A stretch of 64,000 nucleotides of DNA from the NCBI GenBank assembly GCA_038227045.1, contig JBBRQD010000004.1:1-64000 (forward strand), in the 5' to 3' direction. The notes beneath the pieces are model-generated. The model saw nothing but the letters and a program-made list of their open reading frames with translations, searched no databases and was not told the origin of the DNA. This document shows, piece by piece, positions 9,088 to 17,329 of this stretch. This stretch comes from JANXLS01 sp038227045. GTDB lineage: Bacteria; Planctomycetota; SZUA-567; H5-PLA8. Within the stretch, counting starts at the first letter, position 1. Each line of letters begins with the position of its first letter. A program made the translations under genes and the position numbers.

Positions 9088-9101
9088 GCTTGTTGACAAG
9101 C
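9088..9101. promoter_or_regulatory. Palindrome overlapping a TTGACA box upstream of hicB
   Basis: GCTTGTTGACAAGC is a perfect inverted repeat (6+2+6) that contains a consensus -35 hexamer, about 40 bases upstream of the hicB ATG. It could be the promoter-operator for the toxin-antitoxin pair. No strong -10 at the ideal spacing is visible, so the promoter reading is tentative. Confidence 0.4.
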
Positions 9102-9141
9102 ATCAGATTAGCAACTAGGCTTAAATTGTAAGGAGTGCTCA

Positions 9142-9387
9142 ATGAACTACAAAATTCCCTTGGTCATGACCCCGCAACCTGATGGCGGGTATACGGTCAC
9201 TTCCCCACTTCTACCGGAATTGGTAACGGAGGGAGACTCCTACGAGGAAGCAATGACCAATGTGGCGGACGCACTTGCCGCGGTCGCGGAGCTTTATAGT
9301 GATATTGGCAAAGTCTTTCCCAAAAACGCTCAAATTCAAGATCCCGCGGCACCAGTTTATTTCGAGAGCCTGATTTCAACACCATGA
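9142..9387 (+). CDS. hicB: HicB-family antitoxin
   Basis: An 81-residue protein with the partial RNase H-like HicB fold: PLVMTPQPDGGYTVTSPLLP with the acidic LVTEGDSYEEAMTNVADALA helix. It would neutralise the HicA toxin encoded immediately downstream; the stop overlaps the hicA ATG by four bases (ATGA), which implies translational coupling. It is a short HicB: the C-terminal HTH or ribbon-helix-helix DNA-binding domain found in longer members is absent, so direct autorepression is doubtful. AAGGAG precedes the ATG. Confidence 0.88.
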   Translation: MNYKIPLVMTPQPDGGYTVTSPLLPELVTEGDSYEEAMTNVADALAAVAELYSDIGKVFPKNAQIQDPAAPVYFESLISTP

Positions 9388-9596
9388 AATATCGAGACGT
9401 CTCGCGAAAGTTAAAATTTCTTGGTTGCTCCGAAATGCCGCGAACAGGAGGCGGCTCGCATCGCAAATGGTTCAATCCGGTGACGCAGCAAGGCACCGTA
9501 GTTCCAGATTGGGGAGCGAAGGATTTAAAACTGGGGACCGTGCGAGCCGTGGTTCGGCAACTGTCAATCGACTGGAACGCTTTCCAAAACGCATAA
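9384..9596 (+). CDS. hicA: HicA-family toxin (mRNA interferase)
   Basis: A 70-residue double-stranded-RNA-binding-fold toxin. The catalytic His lies in the conserved GGGSHRKW motif (residues ~22-29), followed by the typical WFNPVTQQGTVVPDWGAKDL with LKLGTVRAVVRQL. HicA proteins cleave mRNA and block growth unless bound by HicB. Here the order is antitoxin first, toxin second. The gene is convergent with, and only 14 bases from, the DUF1592 gene. All key residues are present, so it is probably functional. Confidence 0.9.
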   Translation: MKYRDVSRKLKFLGCSEMPRTGGGSHRKWFNPVTQQGTVVPDWGAKDLKLGTVRAVVRQLSIDWNAFQNA

Positions 9597-9610
9597 CGTT
9601 TTTCCGCCAT

Positions 9611-11503
9611 TTAATCGGCGCGCCTGTACTGCATCGGAAAGCTCTTCGCAATTCCGACTATCAGCGTTGAGAACTTGTGCCCGTTCTTTTCCATAGCGGC
9701 TTTGATGGCTGAAATTTCGCGTTCGTCGGTCCATTCCAATTCCCGGCCAATGGCATAGGCGAGCATGTTTCCGATCATGCCGCGCTCGAAATCGTCCTGG
9801 CGCTTGAGCACGATTTTCTTCAGTTCCGCGACGCCGTTGAATTTCTCTCCGCCGGGCAATTGGCCGCTGGCGTCGATGTCTTTGGTGCTCTCGCGCCACG
9901 TGCCGATCGCATCGAAATTCTCCAGGCCGAAACCGAGCGGATCGATTTTTTTGTGGCAGGCCGCACAGGTCGCGTCGGTCGCATGCATGGCGAGTTTTTC
10001 GCGGAAATTCTTCGGTTCCTTTTTATTCTTTCCCGCTTCCTTGAACGTGCCCGCGTTGGCCGGCGGCGGCGCGGGCGGATTGTCGAAGAGCACTTCCAGT
10101 ACCCATTTTCCACGCTGCGTCGGACTCGTTCGGTCCGTGTGCGAGGTCAGCGTCAATATGCTGCCCATGCCTAGCAGCCCGCCGCGATGCTGCTCGGGTT
10201 TCAAACTGACACGCTGCATCTTCTCGCCTTTGACTCCGTCGATGCCGTACAGTTTCGCAAGGGCTTCATTGGCGTAGGTGTAATCGGCGTCGAGCAATTC
10301 CAGCACGCTGCGGTCGTCTTCGCGCAGTTTGTCGAAGAACGTCGACGCCTCGCCGTACATCGCTTCGCGCATTTTTCCATTGAACGCGGGAAAGAACTCG
10401 GTGCTGGGACGCGCCTCTTTTATTTTGCGGAATTGCAGCCAATACGCCGCGAAGTACTCGGTCAACGCGTGCGCTTTGGGCGAGGCCAGCATGCGCTTGA
10501 TTTGCTCTTCGAGCGTTTTTTCGTCGCTTAATTTATTTTGTTCGGCGAGCGCCAGCAGCGTTTCGTCGGGCGTGGTGGACCAGAGGAAATACGCGAGCCG
10601 CGTGGCCAATTCGAGATCGGCGATCCGGTACGGGCTCTTCGCGCCGGAATCTTTCTCCATGCGAAAAAGGAACGCAGACGAAACCAGCACGGGCTTCAGC
10701 ATCGCCAGCGCGGATTGGACGAAGGAATCTTTTTTTGCTGAGGCCGCGTCGAAAACTTTCATCACCCGGGCGAGTTCTTCCGCTTTCGCGGGACGTCGGA
10801 AGGCGCGGCGGGCGAACGCCGCGATGAATTTCTGAGCGGCGTCGCGTTCGTTCAACGCGCCAGGTAGTCCGGCAAAAAGCGTGTCGAGCGCCACGCGATC
10901 TTTGTCACCTTTCTTTGCCGCGGGCAGCGACGCGGTATTGAAACGCTCGACAATCTTATCCGCCGCGGCAAAATATTTTTCCATCAGCGCGGGGGAGAGC
11001 GTCTGCGCGGCGGCGTAGGTCGCATAGCCCGTCACGGGCGTGTCGTCGGGCATCCCGACGGAATCGGTGGCGTCGAAATCGAGGCCGGTCACGTCGCGGA
11101 TCGTCGAGTTGTATTCCAGCCGGGTCATGCGGCGCAGCAGCGGCGGCCCGGGATCGCGCGTGGCGGGATCGTTCGAATCCAGCAGCGCCAGCGTGGACCG
11201 GATCGCGCCGGTCAATTTCGTGCGCTCCGCGTCGCTCATCGCCGGCTCGTCTTCGGGCGGCATCTCTTTTGTTTGAATCTGCTCGAGCGCAGCGCGCCAG
11301 ATTTTGTGCTTTTTCAGCGCGGCGTTCATGTCGTTAAAAATTGAAAAATCGACGCCGCCCTTTTGCTTCTTTTCGCCGTGGCACTTGAAGCAGCGGGTTT
11401 CGACCAGCGGGCGGAGGTCTTTGGCGAAATCGGGTGCGGGTTCGCTGCCATTTCCGATGGAGACGATCAGTATTTGCAGCAATGCGATGGCGAGAATTTT
11501 CAT
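9611..11503 (-). CDS. Secreted DUF1592-type (Planctomycete cytochrome-like) protein
   Basis: A 630-residue exported protein. A signal peptide (residues 1-20) is followed by an N-terminal cytochrome c motif CFKCH (Cys38, Cys41, His42), then the block of domains usually named DUF1587, DUF1595, DUF1592, DUF1588 and DUF1585. The DUF1588 part contains CAACHKKIDPLGFGLENFD near residues 515-535, a second CxxCH; the DUF1585 part ends with IGNMLAYAIGREL. This family is abundant in Planctomycetota, Verrucomicrobiota and Acidobacteriota and is usually paired with a DUF1552 protein, which is not found next to it here. Its role is unknown; redox or polymer breakdown is often guessed. The start at 11503 leaves a clean signal peptide; an upstream in-frame ATG at 11554 is less likely. 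Confidence 0.85.
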   Translation of the reverse strand: MKILAIALLQILIVSIGNGSEPAPDFAKDLRPLVETRCFKCHGEKKQKGGVDFSIFNDMNAALKKHKIWRAALEQIQTKEMPPEDEPAMSDAERTKLTGAIRSTLALLDSNDPATRDPGPPLLRRMTRLEYNSTIRDVTGLDFDATDSVGMPDDTPVTGYATYAAAQTLSPALMEKYFAAADKIVERFNTASLPAAKKGDKDRVALDTLFAGLPGALNERDAAQKFIAAFARRAFRRPAKAEELARVMKVFDAASAKKDSFVQSALAMLKPVLVSSAFLFRMEKDSGAKSPYRIADLELATRLAYFLWSTTPDETLLALAEQNKLSDEKTLEEQIKRMLASPKAHALTEYFAAYWLQFRKIKEARPSTEFFPAFNGKMREAMYGEASTFFDKLREDDRSVLELLDADYTYANEALAKLYGIDGVKGEKMQRVSLKPEQHRGGLLGMGSILTLTSHTDRTSPTQRGKWVLEVLFDNPPAPPPANAGTFKEAGKNKKEPKNFREKLAMHATDATCAACHKKIDPLGFGLENFDAIGTWRESTKDIDASGQLPGGEKFNGVAELKKIVLKRQDDFERGMIGNMLAYAIGRELEWTDEREISAIKAAMEKNGHKFSTLIVGIAKSFPMQYRRAD

Positions 11504-11606
11504 GATTGAATCGGAAGGGCGTTCGAAATTGGGCCTCATTTTTGTACAATACACTTTCGTTCAATCGATGTACGCAAAATAATCAGTGCACGGAAGGAAA
11601 TCGATT

Positions 11607-12437
11607 TTGTCGGCATCCACGATCAAGAACAGCGTCAATCTGGAGGGCACCGGATTGCATTCCGGCCAACTCGTGCGTTTGCGGCTTAGTCCCGAACGCG
11701 ATGGACGCGGCATTCGCTTTATGCGCACTGATTTGCCCGGCTCGCCGGCGATTGCATCGCGCGACGTGGACCGGAATTGCCCGCCGTTTCGCACGGGCTT
11801 GAAAAACGGAAACGCCGAAGTTCACACCGTCGAACATCTGCTTTCGGCGCTTGCCGGCTTGGGCGTAACCGATTGCCTGATCGAAACCGACGGCGCGGAG
11901 ATTCCGGGCTTGGACGGCAGCGCATTGAATTTCGTTGAGGCGATTCGACGCGCCGGCATCGACGCGCTCGGCAGCCGCGAGGTGAAGGCTGTGGAGATTA
12001 CGGAGAAGATTAGCATTCAGGATGGCGCCGCCAGCATCGAGGCTCTTCCGTGCGAATCGGGTTTCAGGATTTCATACACGCTGAATTATCCGGGGCACGC
12101 ACTCGCGCAGGGAACATTTGACTACGAATTTTCGACTGAATCCTTTGTTCGCGAGATCGCACCCGCGCGGACGTTTGCGATTCGCCCGGAAGCGGAGAAG
12201 ATGCTCGCGGCCGGTTTCGGCAAGGGTGCGAATACGCAGAATACGGTAATTGTGGACGGCGACAAAGCCGTCGAAACTCAATTGCGTTTTGTAAACGAAC
12301 CGGTGCGGCACAAAATCCTCGATCTGATCGGCGATCTGTACGTGATCGGCCGGCCGATTCGGGGACATGTGATCGCGCGGTTTTCCGGGCACAGAACGAA
12401 TCGGATGCTGGCTTTGGCGTTGATGGAGCTTCCCTAA
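11607..12437 (+). CDS. lpxC: UDP-3-O-acyl-N-acetylglucosamine deacetylase
   Basis: A 276-residue LpxC, the zinc deacetylase of the committed step of lipid A synthesis. It opens with IKNSVNLEGTGLHSGQ, has HTVEHLLSAL (first zinc His) near residues 73-82, RHKILDLIGDLY near 233-244 (second His and the Asp ligand), and the C-terminal GHVIARFSGHRTN with the catalytic His. Start choice: a TTG at 11607 sits 9 bases after GGAAGG (11592-11597) and gives the usual family N-terminus; a GTG at 11586 is the alternative. fabZ follows but is separated by an inverted-repeat element. It supports a Gram-negative envelope with LPS. Confidence 0.92.
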   Translation: MSASTIKNSVNLEGTGLHSGQLVRLRLSPERDGRGIRFMRTDLPGSPAIASRDVDRNCPPFRTGLKNGNAEVHTVEHLLSALAGLGVTDCLIETDGAEIPGLDGSALNFVEAIRRAGIDALGSREVKAVEITEKISIQDGAASIEALPCESGFRISYTLNYPGHALAQGTFDYEFSTESFVREIAPARTFAIRPEAEKMLAAGFGKGANTQNTVIVDGDKAVETQLRFVNEPVRHKILDLIGDLYVIGRPIRGHVIARFSGHRTNRMLALALMELP

Positions 12438-12473
12438 ATATAGGAATTTTGGGTTTATCGGGGGTCTACTTTA

Positions 12474-12605
12474 TCGCGGATGACCGCAAATTAACGCGGA
12501 TTACCGCAGATGGAAGGGTGTGCGTTGAGGGATTTTTGAGCTGCACAACTCCATCATTTATCCGCGGCAATCTGAAGTTCATTTGCGTTCATCTGCGATT
12601 GAGTT
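12474..12605. repeat. CGCGGAT-type inverted repeat element (no gene inside)
   Basis: The left arm starts TCGCGGATGACCGCAAATTA at 12477, and the right arm, read on the minus strand, starts TCGCAGATGAACGCAAATGA. About 38 bases match imperfectly around a ~50-base centre. It separates lpxC from fabZ, two genes that are often adjacent or fused. The arms resemble the inverted repeats that flank the GxxExxY gene at 59.2-59.7 kb, so this looks like an empty, MITE-like relative. Confidence 0.65.
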
Positions 12606-12636
12606 GGACTTGGAATTCATCTAAAGGACACGAAAA

Positions 12637-13077
12637 ATGCTCGACATCAATGAAATCAAAGCCATTCTGCCGCACCGTTTTCCGTTCCTGCTGGTCGACC
12701 GCATTCTGGAGCTTGAATCCGGCAAACGCATTGTCGGAATCAAAAATGTGAGCGCCAACGAGCCGTTTTTTCAAGGGCATTTTCCGGGCGAGCCGGTGAT
12801 GCCGGGCGTGTTGATTCTAGAAGCGCTGGCGCAAGTCTCATGCGTGCTGGTGCTGCGCGACTTGAATCTGCCGGGCTGCATTTCGCTGTTCACCGGCGCG
12901 GACGACGTGGTGTTCCGCCGCAAAGTCGTTCCCGGCGACCAGCTCCGGCTCGAAGCGGAAGTCGAGCGCATGCGCGTACCGTTCGGGCGCATGAAAGTGC
13001 GCGCGACGGTGGACGGCGATGTCGCGGCGGAAGCGATTGTGAAGTTTATGATTCAGAGGCCGCAGGCGGCGAAGTAG
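12637..13077 (+). CDS. fabZ: 3-hydroxyacyl-ACP dehydratase FabZ
   Basis: A 146-residue hotdog-fold dehydratase of fatty acid synthesis. It has LPHRFPFLLVDRI at 11-23, the catalytic His48 in FFQGHFPGEPVMPG and the catalytic Glu62 in VLILEALAQ. The FTGADDVVFRRKVVPGDQL strand-loop is typical. It dehydrates (3R)-hydroxyacyl-ACP; its position after lpxC ties phospholipid and lipid A supply together, since both draw on hydroxymyristoyl-ACP. AAAGGA precedes the ATG. Confidence 0.95.
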   Translation: MLDINEIKAILPHRFPFLLVDRILELESGKRIVGIKNVSANEPFFQGHFPGEPVMPGVLILEALAQVSCVLVLRDLNLPGCISLFTGADDVVFRRKVVPGDQLRLEAEVERMRVPFGRMKVRATVDGDVAAEAIVKFMIQRPQAAK

Positions 13078-13093
13078 GGCAAGGAAACACAAC

Positions 13094-13882
13094 ATGGCCG
13101 ACGACGAGGAAGTCTCTGAGCACAATGAAGACGGCACGCCGAGCGGCATGAATGCTCCGGCGGGTCACGTCGATTTGACCGACGCGGAGTTGCATGACGT
13201 GACCGAGGTTGCAACTGTCGCGAACGAATTCGAGGCGATTGCGATTGTCGAGACGTTGGAGGATGCCGGAATTCCCGCGATGAAACACAACGGTATCGTC
13301 TATTTGGGCTCGTCGGGACAATCGATGGTCGTGGTGCCTCGCAAACTGCTCGCAGAGGCGCGCGCAGTAGTCGAACAGTTTCGCAAGGCGGCTAATGAGC
13401 GAGGCGTGGACGAGGCGTATAAACCCGAGAGTGTTGATGATCAATTAAAGGACGCGCCGAGCGATCCGCTCACATATAAAATGATCGAGATCGCGACGCG
13501 CCCCAAAGAAGAGCGGACGGAACTTCTCTCACCTTATGTAGCGCAATGGCTGGCCGATGGAATGCCCGATCCTGAAATTGCGCGGTATCTTGCCTCGGCG
13601 GAATTGAATCGCGTGGATTCCGAAACGCTTATCGCGTTTATTCGAGTAGGGCAATCGGATTTGCTTATTGAGTCGCTAGATCGACGTGCCATGAGCGGGT
13701 ATGCGCTCGCCGCTTTCGGCGCGTTTTTATTTGTCGCACCATTTTTTGGCGCAACATTTCTGTTTGTGCTATTGATTCCGTTTGAGAATGTCATTGGCGC
13801 ATGTCTTTTTGTCAGTGGTCTCGGAATTGTCGCCATCGCCAGAACCCGAATTGAACAACTCGAAAAAGCAAAGATTAGCTAA
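13094..13882 (+). CDS. DUF2007-like membrane protein
   Basis: A 262-residue protein 16 bases after fabZ. Residues ~35-95 (VATVANEFEAIAIVETLEDA, GIPAMKHNGIV, VVVPRKLLAEARAVVEQF) resemble the DUF2007 'putative signal transducing' domain, a small ACT-like fold. A linker (130-190) is followed by two membrane segments (about residues 196-219 and 222-244) and a short cytoplasmic tail. The acidic N-terminus (MADDEEVSEHNEDG) is probably disordered. AAGGA lies before the ATG. Function unknown; co-orientation with lpxC-fabZ suggests a shared transcript but does not reveal a role. Confidence 0.65.
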   Translation: MADDEEVSEHNEDGTPSGMNAPAGHVDLTDAELHDVTEVATVANEFEAIAIVETLEDAGIPAMKHNGIVYLGSSGQSMVVVPRKLLAEARAVVEQFRKAANERGVDEAYKPESVDDQLKDAPSDPLTYKMIEIATRPKEERTELLSPYVAQWLADGMPDPEIARYLASAELNRVDSETLIAFIRVGQSDLLIESLDRRAMSGYALAAFGAFLFVAPFFGATFLFVLLIPFENVIGACLFVSGLGIVAIARTRIEQLEKAKIS

Positions 13883-13915
13883 TCGTAACGGTCGCGCAAA
13901 TACCAGGAATCCCCC

Positions 13916-15169
13916 GTGCCCAAAAAAGTCCTCGTTCTCGGCGGTGGCGTGATTGGACTGTGTTCCGCGTATTTTGCCGCGCGGCGCGGTCACAGCGTGA
14001 TTGTGCTTGATCGCGATGCGCCTGGAGACGCGGGGTGTTCCTATGGCAACGCGGGGATGATTGTGCCGAGCCACTTCGTTCCGCTCGCCGCGCCCGGCAT
14101 GGTGGCGTATGGCTTGAAGACGATGTGGAATTCCGAAAGCCCGTTTTATCTTCGGCCGCGTTTGAGTCTCGATTTGTTTTCGTGGGGATGGAAATTCTGG
14201 CGGGCGAGCACGGCGGAGCAGGTCGCGCGCGCGGCACCGGTGCTGCGCGATTTGCATTTTTTGAGTCGCGCGCTGTATGAAGAACTGACCGACAAGACCG
14301 GCGGCGCGTTTGGCCTCGTGCGCAAGGGTTTGCTGATGCTCTGCAAAACGCCTCACGCGCTCGACGAGGAAGCGCGTTTCGCGGAGCAGGCGTGCGCGCT
14401 GGGTGTGCCGGCGGAAGTGCTCGATGCCAAACAGACGGCTGCGCGCGACCCCGCGGTCGCGATGGATGTCGCCGGCTCTGTCTATTATCCGAAGGATTGC
14501 CACCTCGCACCCGCCAAGCTGATGCACACACTTGAAGACGAATTGAAGAAGCTCGGCGTTGAAATCCGCCGCGAGACGGCCGCGCTCGGCTGGATCACGC
14601 GCGGATCGACGATCGAAGCGGCGCAGACCACGACCGGGGGTTACGACGCCGATGAATTTGTGCTTTGCAGCGGCATCTGGTCCGACGAACTGGCGCGAGG
14701 ATTGGATTTACGCATTCCGATGCAGGCGGGCAAAGGCTACAGCGTGACGCTCGATGCGCCGCGCCGTCTTCCGGAACTCTGTTCGATTCTGGTTGAAGGC
14801 CGCGTGGCGGTGACGCCCATGAATGGAAAGCTGCGTTTCGGCGGAACGATGGAGTTGGGCGGCATCAGCTCGACGGTCAACGCGGCGCGCGTGCGCGGGA
14901 TTGTGAAATCGGCGCTGAAGTATTTTCCGGATTTCCGTGCGGAAGATTTCGACAATCTGCCGGCGTGGAACGGAATGCGGCCGTGCTCTCCGGATGGACT
15001 GCCGTATTTGGGACGAACCGCGAAGTACGACAATTTGATCGTTGCGACGGGCCACGCGATGATGGGCATCAGCCTCGGACCGGCAACCGGAAAGATTGTG
15101 TCGGAAATCTTGGAACGCGAAAAACCATCGGTGGAGATTGGGTTGCTTGATCCGGATCGGTATGCTTGA
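13916..15169 (+). CDS. FAD-dependent D-amino acid dehydrogenase-like oxidoreductase
   Basis: A 417-residue DAO-superfamily flavoenzyme. The FAD-binding VLVLGGGVIGLCSAYFAARR lies at residues 5-24 with the closing acidic VIVLDRDAPG; AGCSYGNAGMIVPSHFVPLA is characteristic of the DadA small-subunit type. Near the C-terminus ATGHAMMGISLGPATGKIV forms the second FAD region. It probably oxidises D-amino acids or a related amine (such as a proline derivative). It uses GTG at 13916 after AGGA. A strong bidirectional terminator follows, separating it from convergent xerC. Confidence 0.85.
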   Translation: MPKKVLVLGGGVIGLCSAYFAARRGHSVIVLDRDAPGDAGCSYGNAGMIVPSHFVPLAAPGMVAYGLKTMWNSESPFYLRPRLSLDLFSWGWKFWRASTAEQVARAAPVLRDLHFLSRALYEELTDKTGGAFGLVRKGLLMLCKTPHALDEEARFAEQACALGVPAEVLDAKQTAARDPAVAMDVAGSVYYPKDCHLAPAKLMHTLEDELKKLGVEIRRETAALGWITRGSTIEAAQTTTGGYDADEFVLCSGIWSDELARGLDLRIPMQAGKGYSVTLDAPRRLPELCSILVEGRVAVTPMNGKLRFGGTMELGGISSTVNAARVRGIVKSALKYFPDFRAEDFDNLPAWNGMRPCSPDGLPYLGRTAKYDNLIVATGHAMMGISLGPATGKIVSEILEREKPSVEIGLLDPDRYA

Positions 15170-15186
15170 CTCTTTCACCGCGGTTA

Positions 15187-15222
15187 AAAAACAACCCGCG
15201 GAATTGCGTCCGCGGGTTGTTT
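15187..15222. terminator. Bidirectional intrinsic terminator
   Basis: AAACAACCCGCGGA and TCCGCGGGTTGTTT form a 14-base-pair stem with a short ATTGCG loop, flanked by A-runs on the left and T-rich sequence on the right. It sits between the convergent flavoenzyme gene and xerC and can serve both. Confidence 0.9.
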
Positions 15223-15252
15223 GATTTGGAGGTTCCTCTTTGGCGGATTGTC

Positions 15253-16200
15253 TCAGGCTTTTGGATGGGCGGCATTGTAGACGAGCTTCAACCGTGTGGG
15301 CGTGAGGTGGGTGTAGATTTGCGTTGTGGAGAGACTTGAGTGTCCCAGCAATTCTTGAACGCTGCGCAGGTCGGCGCCTCTATCTAGCATGTGTGTGGCG
15401 TAACTGTGGCGCAGGGTGTGTGGGGTAATGCCCGGTGGCAGCCCCGCTTCCTGCTGGCGCTTCGAAATGATTCGGCGCACGCTGCGGACATCCAGGCGCG
15501 TGCCGAAGCGGTTCACGAAGATCGCCGATTGCGGCCCGGTGGTCTCCGTCGTGTTCTTGCCCCGCAGCACTTCGGGACGGCGCGCGATCCAGGTTCTGAG
15601 CGCGGCCGTGGCGCTGTTCCCCACTGGCAGCATGCGCTCCTTCTTGCCTTTTCCACGGACAAGTAACAGCCCGCGTTCGGCGTCGAAATCTTCGAGGTTG
15701 GTGCCCACTAATTCCGAGACGCGCACGCCGGCTCCATAGAGCAGTTCGAGAATCGCGCGATCGCGCACGTCCATCCAGTGCGCTCCGCTGACGACTTCGA
15801 CGAGTTTCTTGACGTCGTTTTCGGAGAGGCACTTGGGCAGCGATTTGGGCGTTTTCGGATTGTGAATGCCATCCAGCGGCGAGCTCTCCACGAGCTTGCG
15901 TTTCATCAGGAATTTGAAGAAGCTGCGCAAACCGGACAAGCGGCGGCTGAGCGTGCGCTTTCCGGTCCCTTTCTCCGTCTGATCGGCCAGAAATCCGCGA
16001 ATGACCAACCGATCCAGACGGTTGGGAAACCTCGGTAGTTCACCGCGCGCGTCGACGAAGGCGCGAAACGCGGTGAGATCCTCGGCGTATGCTTTGGTGG
16101 TGTGCGGCGAGCAGCCACGCTCGCTCGTTAAATAGGAGAGGAAATGCTCGATAAAATGATCCGAACCAGTCCCCCCCCGGGACGATTCTTGTGCAATCAT
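15253..16200 (-). CDS. xerC: Tyrosine recombinase XerC
   Basis: A 315-residue site-specific recombinase. The N-terminal SAM-like core-binding domain (about 20-105) contains FLSYLTSERGCSPHTTKAYA; the catalytic domain has the Arg in GAGVRVSELVG, Lys in the GKGKKER turn, HTLRHSYATHML (His, Arg), LGHSSLSTTQIYTHL (His, nucleophilic Tyr). The ending VYNAAHPKA is XerC-like rather than XerD-like. Role: chromosome dimer resolution at dif with a partner. The ATG at 16200 gives a typical N-terminus; an in-frame ATG at 16266 adds 22 residues and cannot be excluded. No att-like or cargo genes lie around it, so it reads as a housekeeping enzyme. Confidence 0.88.
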   Translation of the reverse strand: MIAQESSRGGTGSDHFIEHFLSYLTSERGCSPHTTKAYAEDLTAFRAFVDARGELPRFPNRLDRLVIRGFLADQTEKGTGKRTLSRRLSGLRSFFKFLMKRKLVESSPLDGIHNPKTPKSLPKCLSENDVKKLVEVVSGAHWMDVRDRAILELLYGAGVRVSELVGTNLEDFDAERGLLLVRGKGKKERMLPVGNSATAALRTWIARRPEVLRGKNTTETTGPQSAIFVNRFGTRLDVRSVRRIISKRQQEAGLPPGITPHTLRHSYATHMLDRGADLRSVQELLGHSSLSTTQIYTHLTPTRLKLVYNAAHPKA

Positions 16201-16359
16201 GTTGTATTTTTCGACGGGACGCGGCGGGCGCTTGAACGAAATTATCGCGCTTTCGACGGATTGCATTTGCGGCGGCGCGCGGCGTGAAAATAGCGCGGCA
16301 CTTTCGCCTATGAGGAAGCTGCACGAATGCGCATAAAATATATTTTGGAGAGAGAATTT

Positions 16360-17274
16360 TTAACCGCGTGAAAAGACGAACGGCGCGCATTCGCGTTCAA
16401 CGATGCGGCGAAATTCTTGAATTATTCTGAGCGTAAGCGGGCCGGGCTTGCCGCCTCCGGCCGGCTGCTCTCCGACGCGGATCAGCGGCGAAATTTCGCG
16501 CATGGAACCGGTCAGGAAGGCTTCGTCGGCCACTACTGGATCCCAGGGGCTCAGGCAGGCGTATACGGTGGGGATGCCCAGATTGTGCGCGGCTTCGACG
16601 GCGGTGAGTTGGGCGATGCCGGGCAACGCGCCGCTGAGCGCGGGATCGGGGAGTGTCAGTTTTCCGTCGCGGATCAGCGAGATGTTGGAGGCTGAGCCTT
16701 CGCAGAGCAGACCGGCGTTGTTGAGCAACAGCGCCTCGCTGGCCCCGGCCAAGTCGGCTTCGCGGCGGGCGAGAATTTGTTCGATGTAGTTCAACGTTTT
16801 CAGCTTGGCTGTGACTGCGGATTCCTGGCGGCGCAAACTGGCGACGATCGCCGTGACGCCCTGCAGGAGCAGCGCATCGGGCGGCCGGACGTGGCGCGTC
16901 ACGGTGATCACGACGTTGAGCGCAAACGGGCCTTTGATCGACGGCCCGCGCGGACCGCTTCCGCGGGTGACGGTCAGGCGCGCGTTGGCTTCTGGAAAGG
17001 CGGCAGTAGCGACAGTTTCGTGAAGCCAGGCGGACAGCTTTTTCGAATCGGGCAGCGGATCGAAATGCAGCGTGCGCGCGCCGTCGAGCAACCGTTCAAA
17101 ATGGGCTTTCTCGCGGAAAAGTACGGAGCCATAAGCGTGCATCGTTTCAAACAGGCCGTCGCCATATAGGAATCCGCGGTCGGTGACCGGCACGAGCGCC
17201 TGGGACTCTGACACGATTCTTCCGTTGATGGAGTAAAACGTGTCTGGAGGGGTGACAAGGTATGGGGGTGACAA
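16360..17274 (-). CDS. pabC: Aminodeoxychorismate lyase-like class IV aminotransferase
   Basis: A ~304-residue fold-type IV PLP enzyme. FYSINGRIV opens the domain; the PLP Lys is in LKTLNYIEQILARREA; the GLLCEGSASNISLI motif and the C-terminal DEAFLTGSMREISPLI are typical of PabC/IlvE/Dat. Immediately upstream on the same strand is pabB, which favours 4-amino-4-deoxychorismate lyase in folate synthesis; D-amino acid or branched-chain aminotransferase is the alternative. There is no good ATG: upstream readings to 17448 would overlap pabB by over 120 bases. A TTG at 17274 inside the TGACAAGG repeat is the best start, so the repeat appears to provide the first codons. Confidence 0.8.
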   Translation of the reverse strand: MSPPYLVTPPDTFYSINGRIVSESQALVPVTDRGFLYGDGLFETMHAYGSVLFREKAHFERLLDGARTLHFDPLPDSKKLSAWLHETVATAAFPEANARLTVTRGSGPRGPSIKGPFALNVVITVTRHVRPPDALLLQGVTAIVASLRRQESAVTAKLKTLNYIEQILARREADLAGASEALLLNNAGLLCEGSASNISLIRDGKLTLPDPALSGALPGIAQLTAVEAAHNLGIPTVYACLSPWDPVVADEAFLTGSMREISPLIRVGEQPAGGGKPGPLTLRIIQEFRRIVERECAPFVFSRG

Positions 17275-17329
17275 GGTGACAAGGTGAATAGAGGAAAATC
17301 GTTCTATTTCAAGTGCCGTTTCACTCGCC
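17250..17329. repeat. TGACAAGG-type repeat, copy C (between pabB and pabC)
   Basis: Three TGACAAGGT units (from 17253, 17269 and 17278) are followed by GAATAGAGGAAAATCGTTCT and ATTTCAAGTGCCGTTTCAC. This centre matches the loop of copy A at 4.3 kb. The right arm is truncated at the pabB stop codon (17321-17323), which itself lies in the repeat's TTTCAC, and the left arm overlaps the likely start of pabC. Confidence 0.72.

Noticed and set aside
15253..16200. xerC as integrase of an integrated element
   Set aside because: No att-like duplications, tRNA target or cargo genes; motif pattern is that of the housekeeping XerC.
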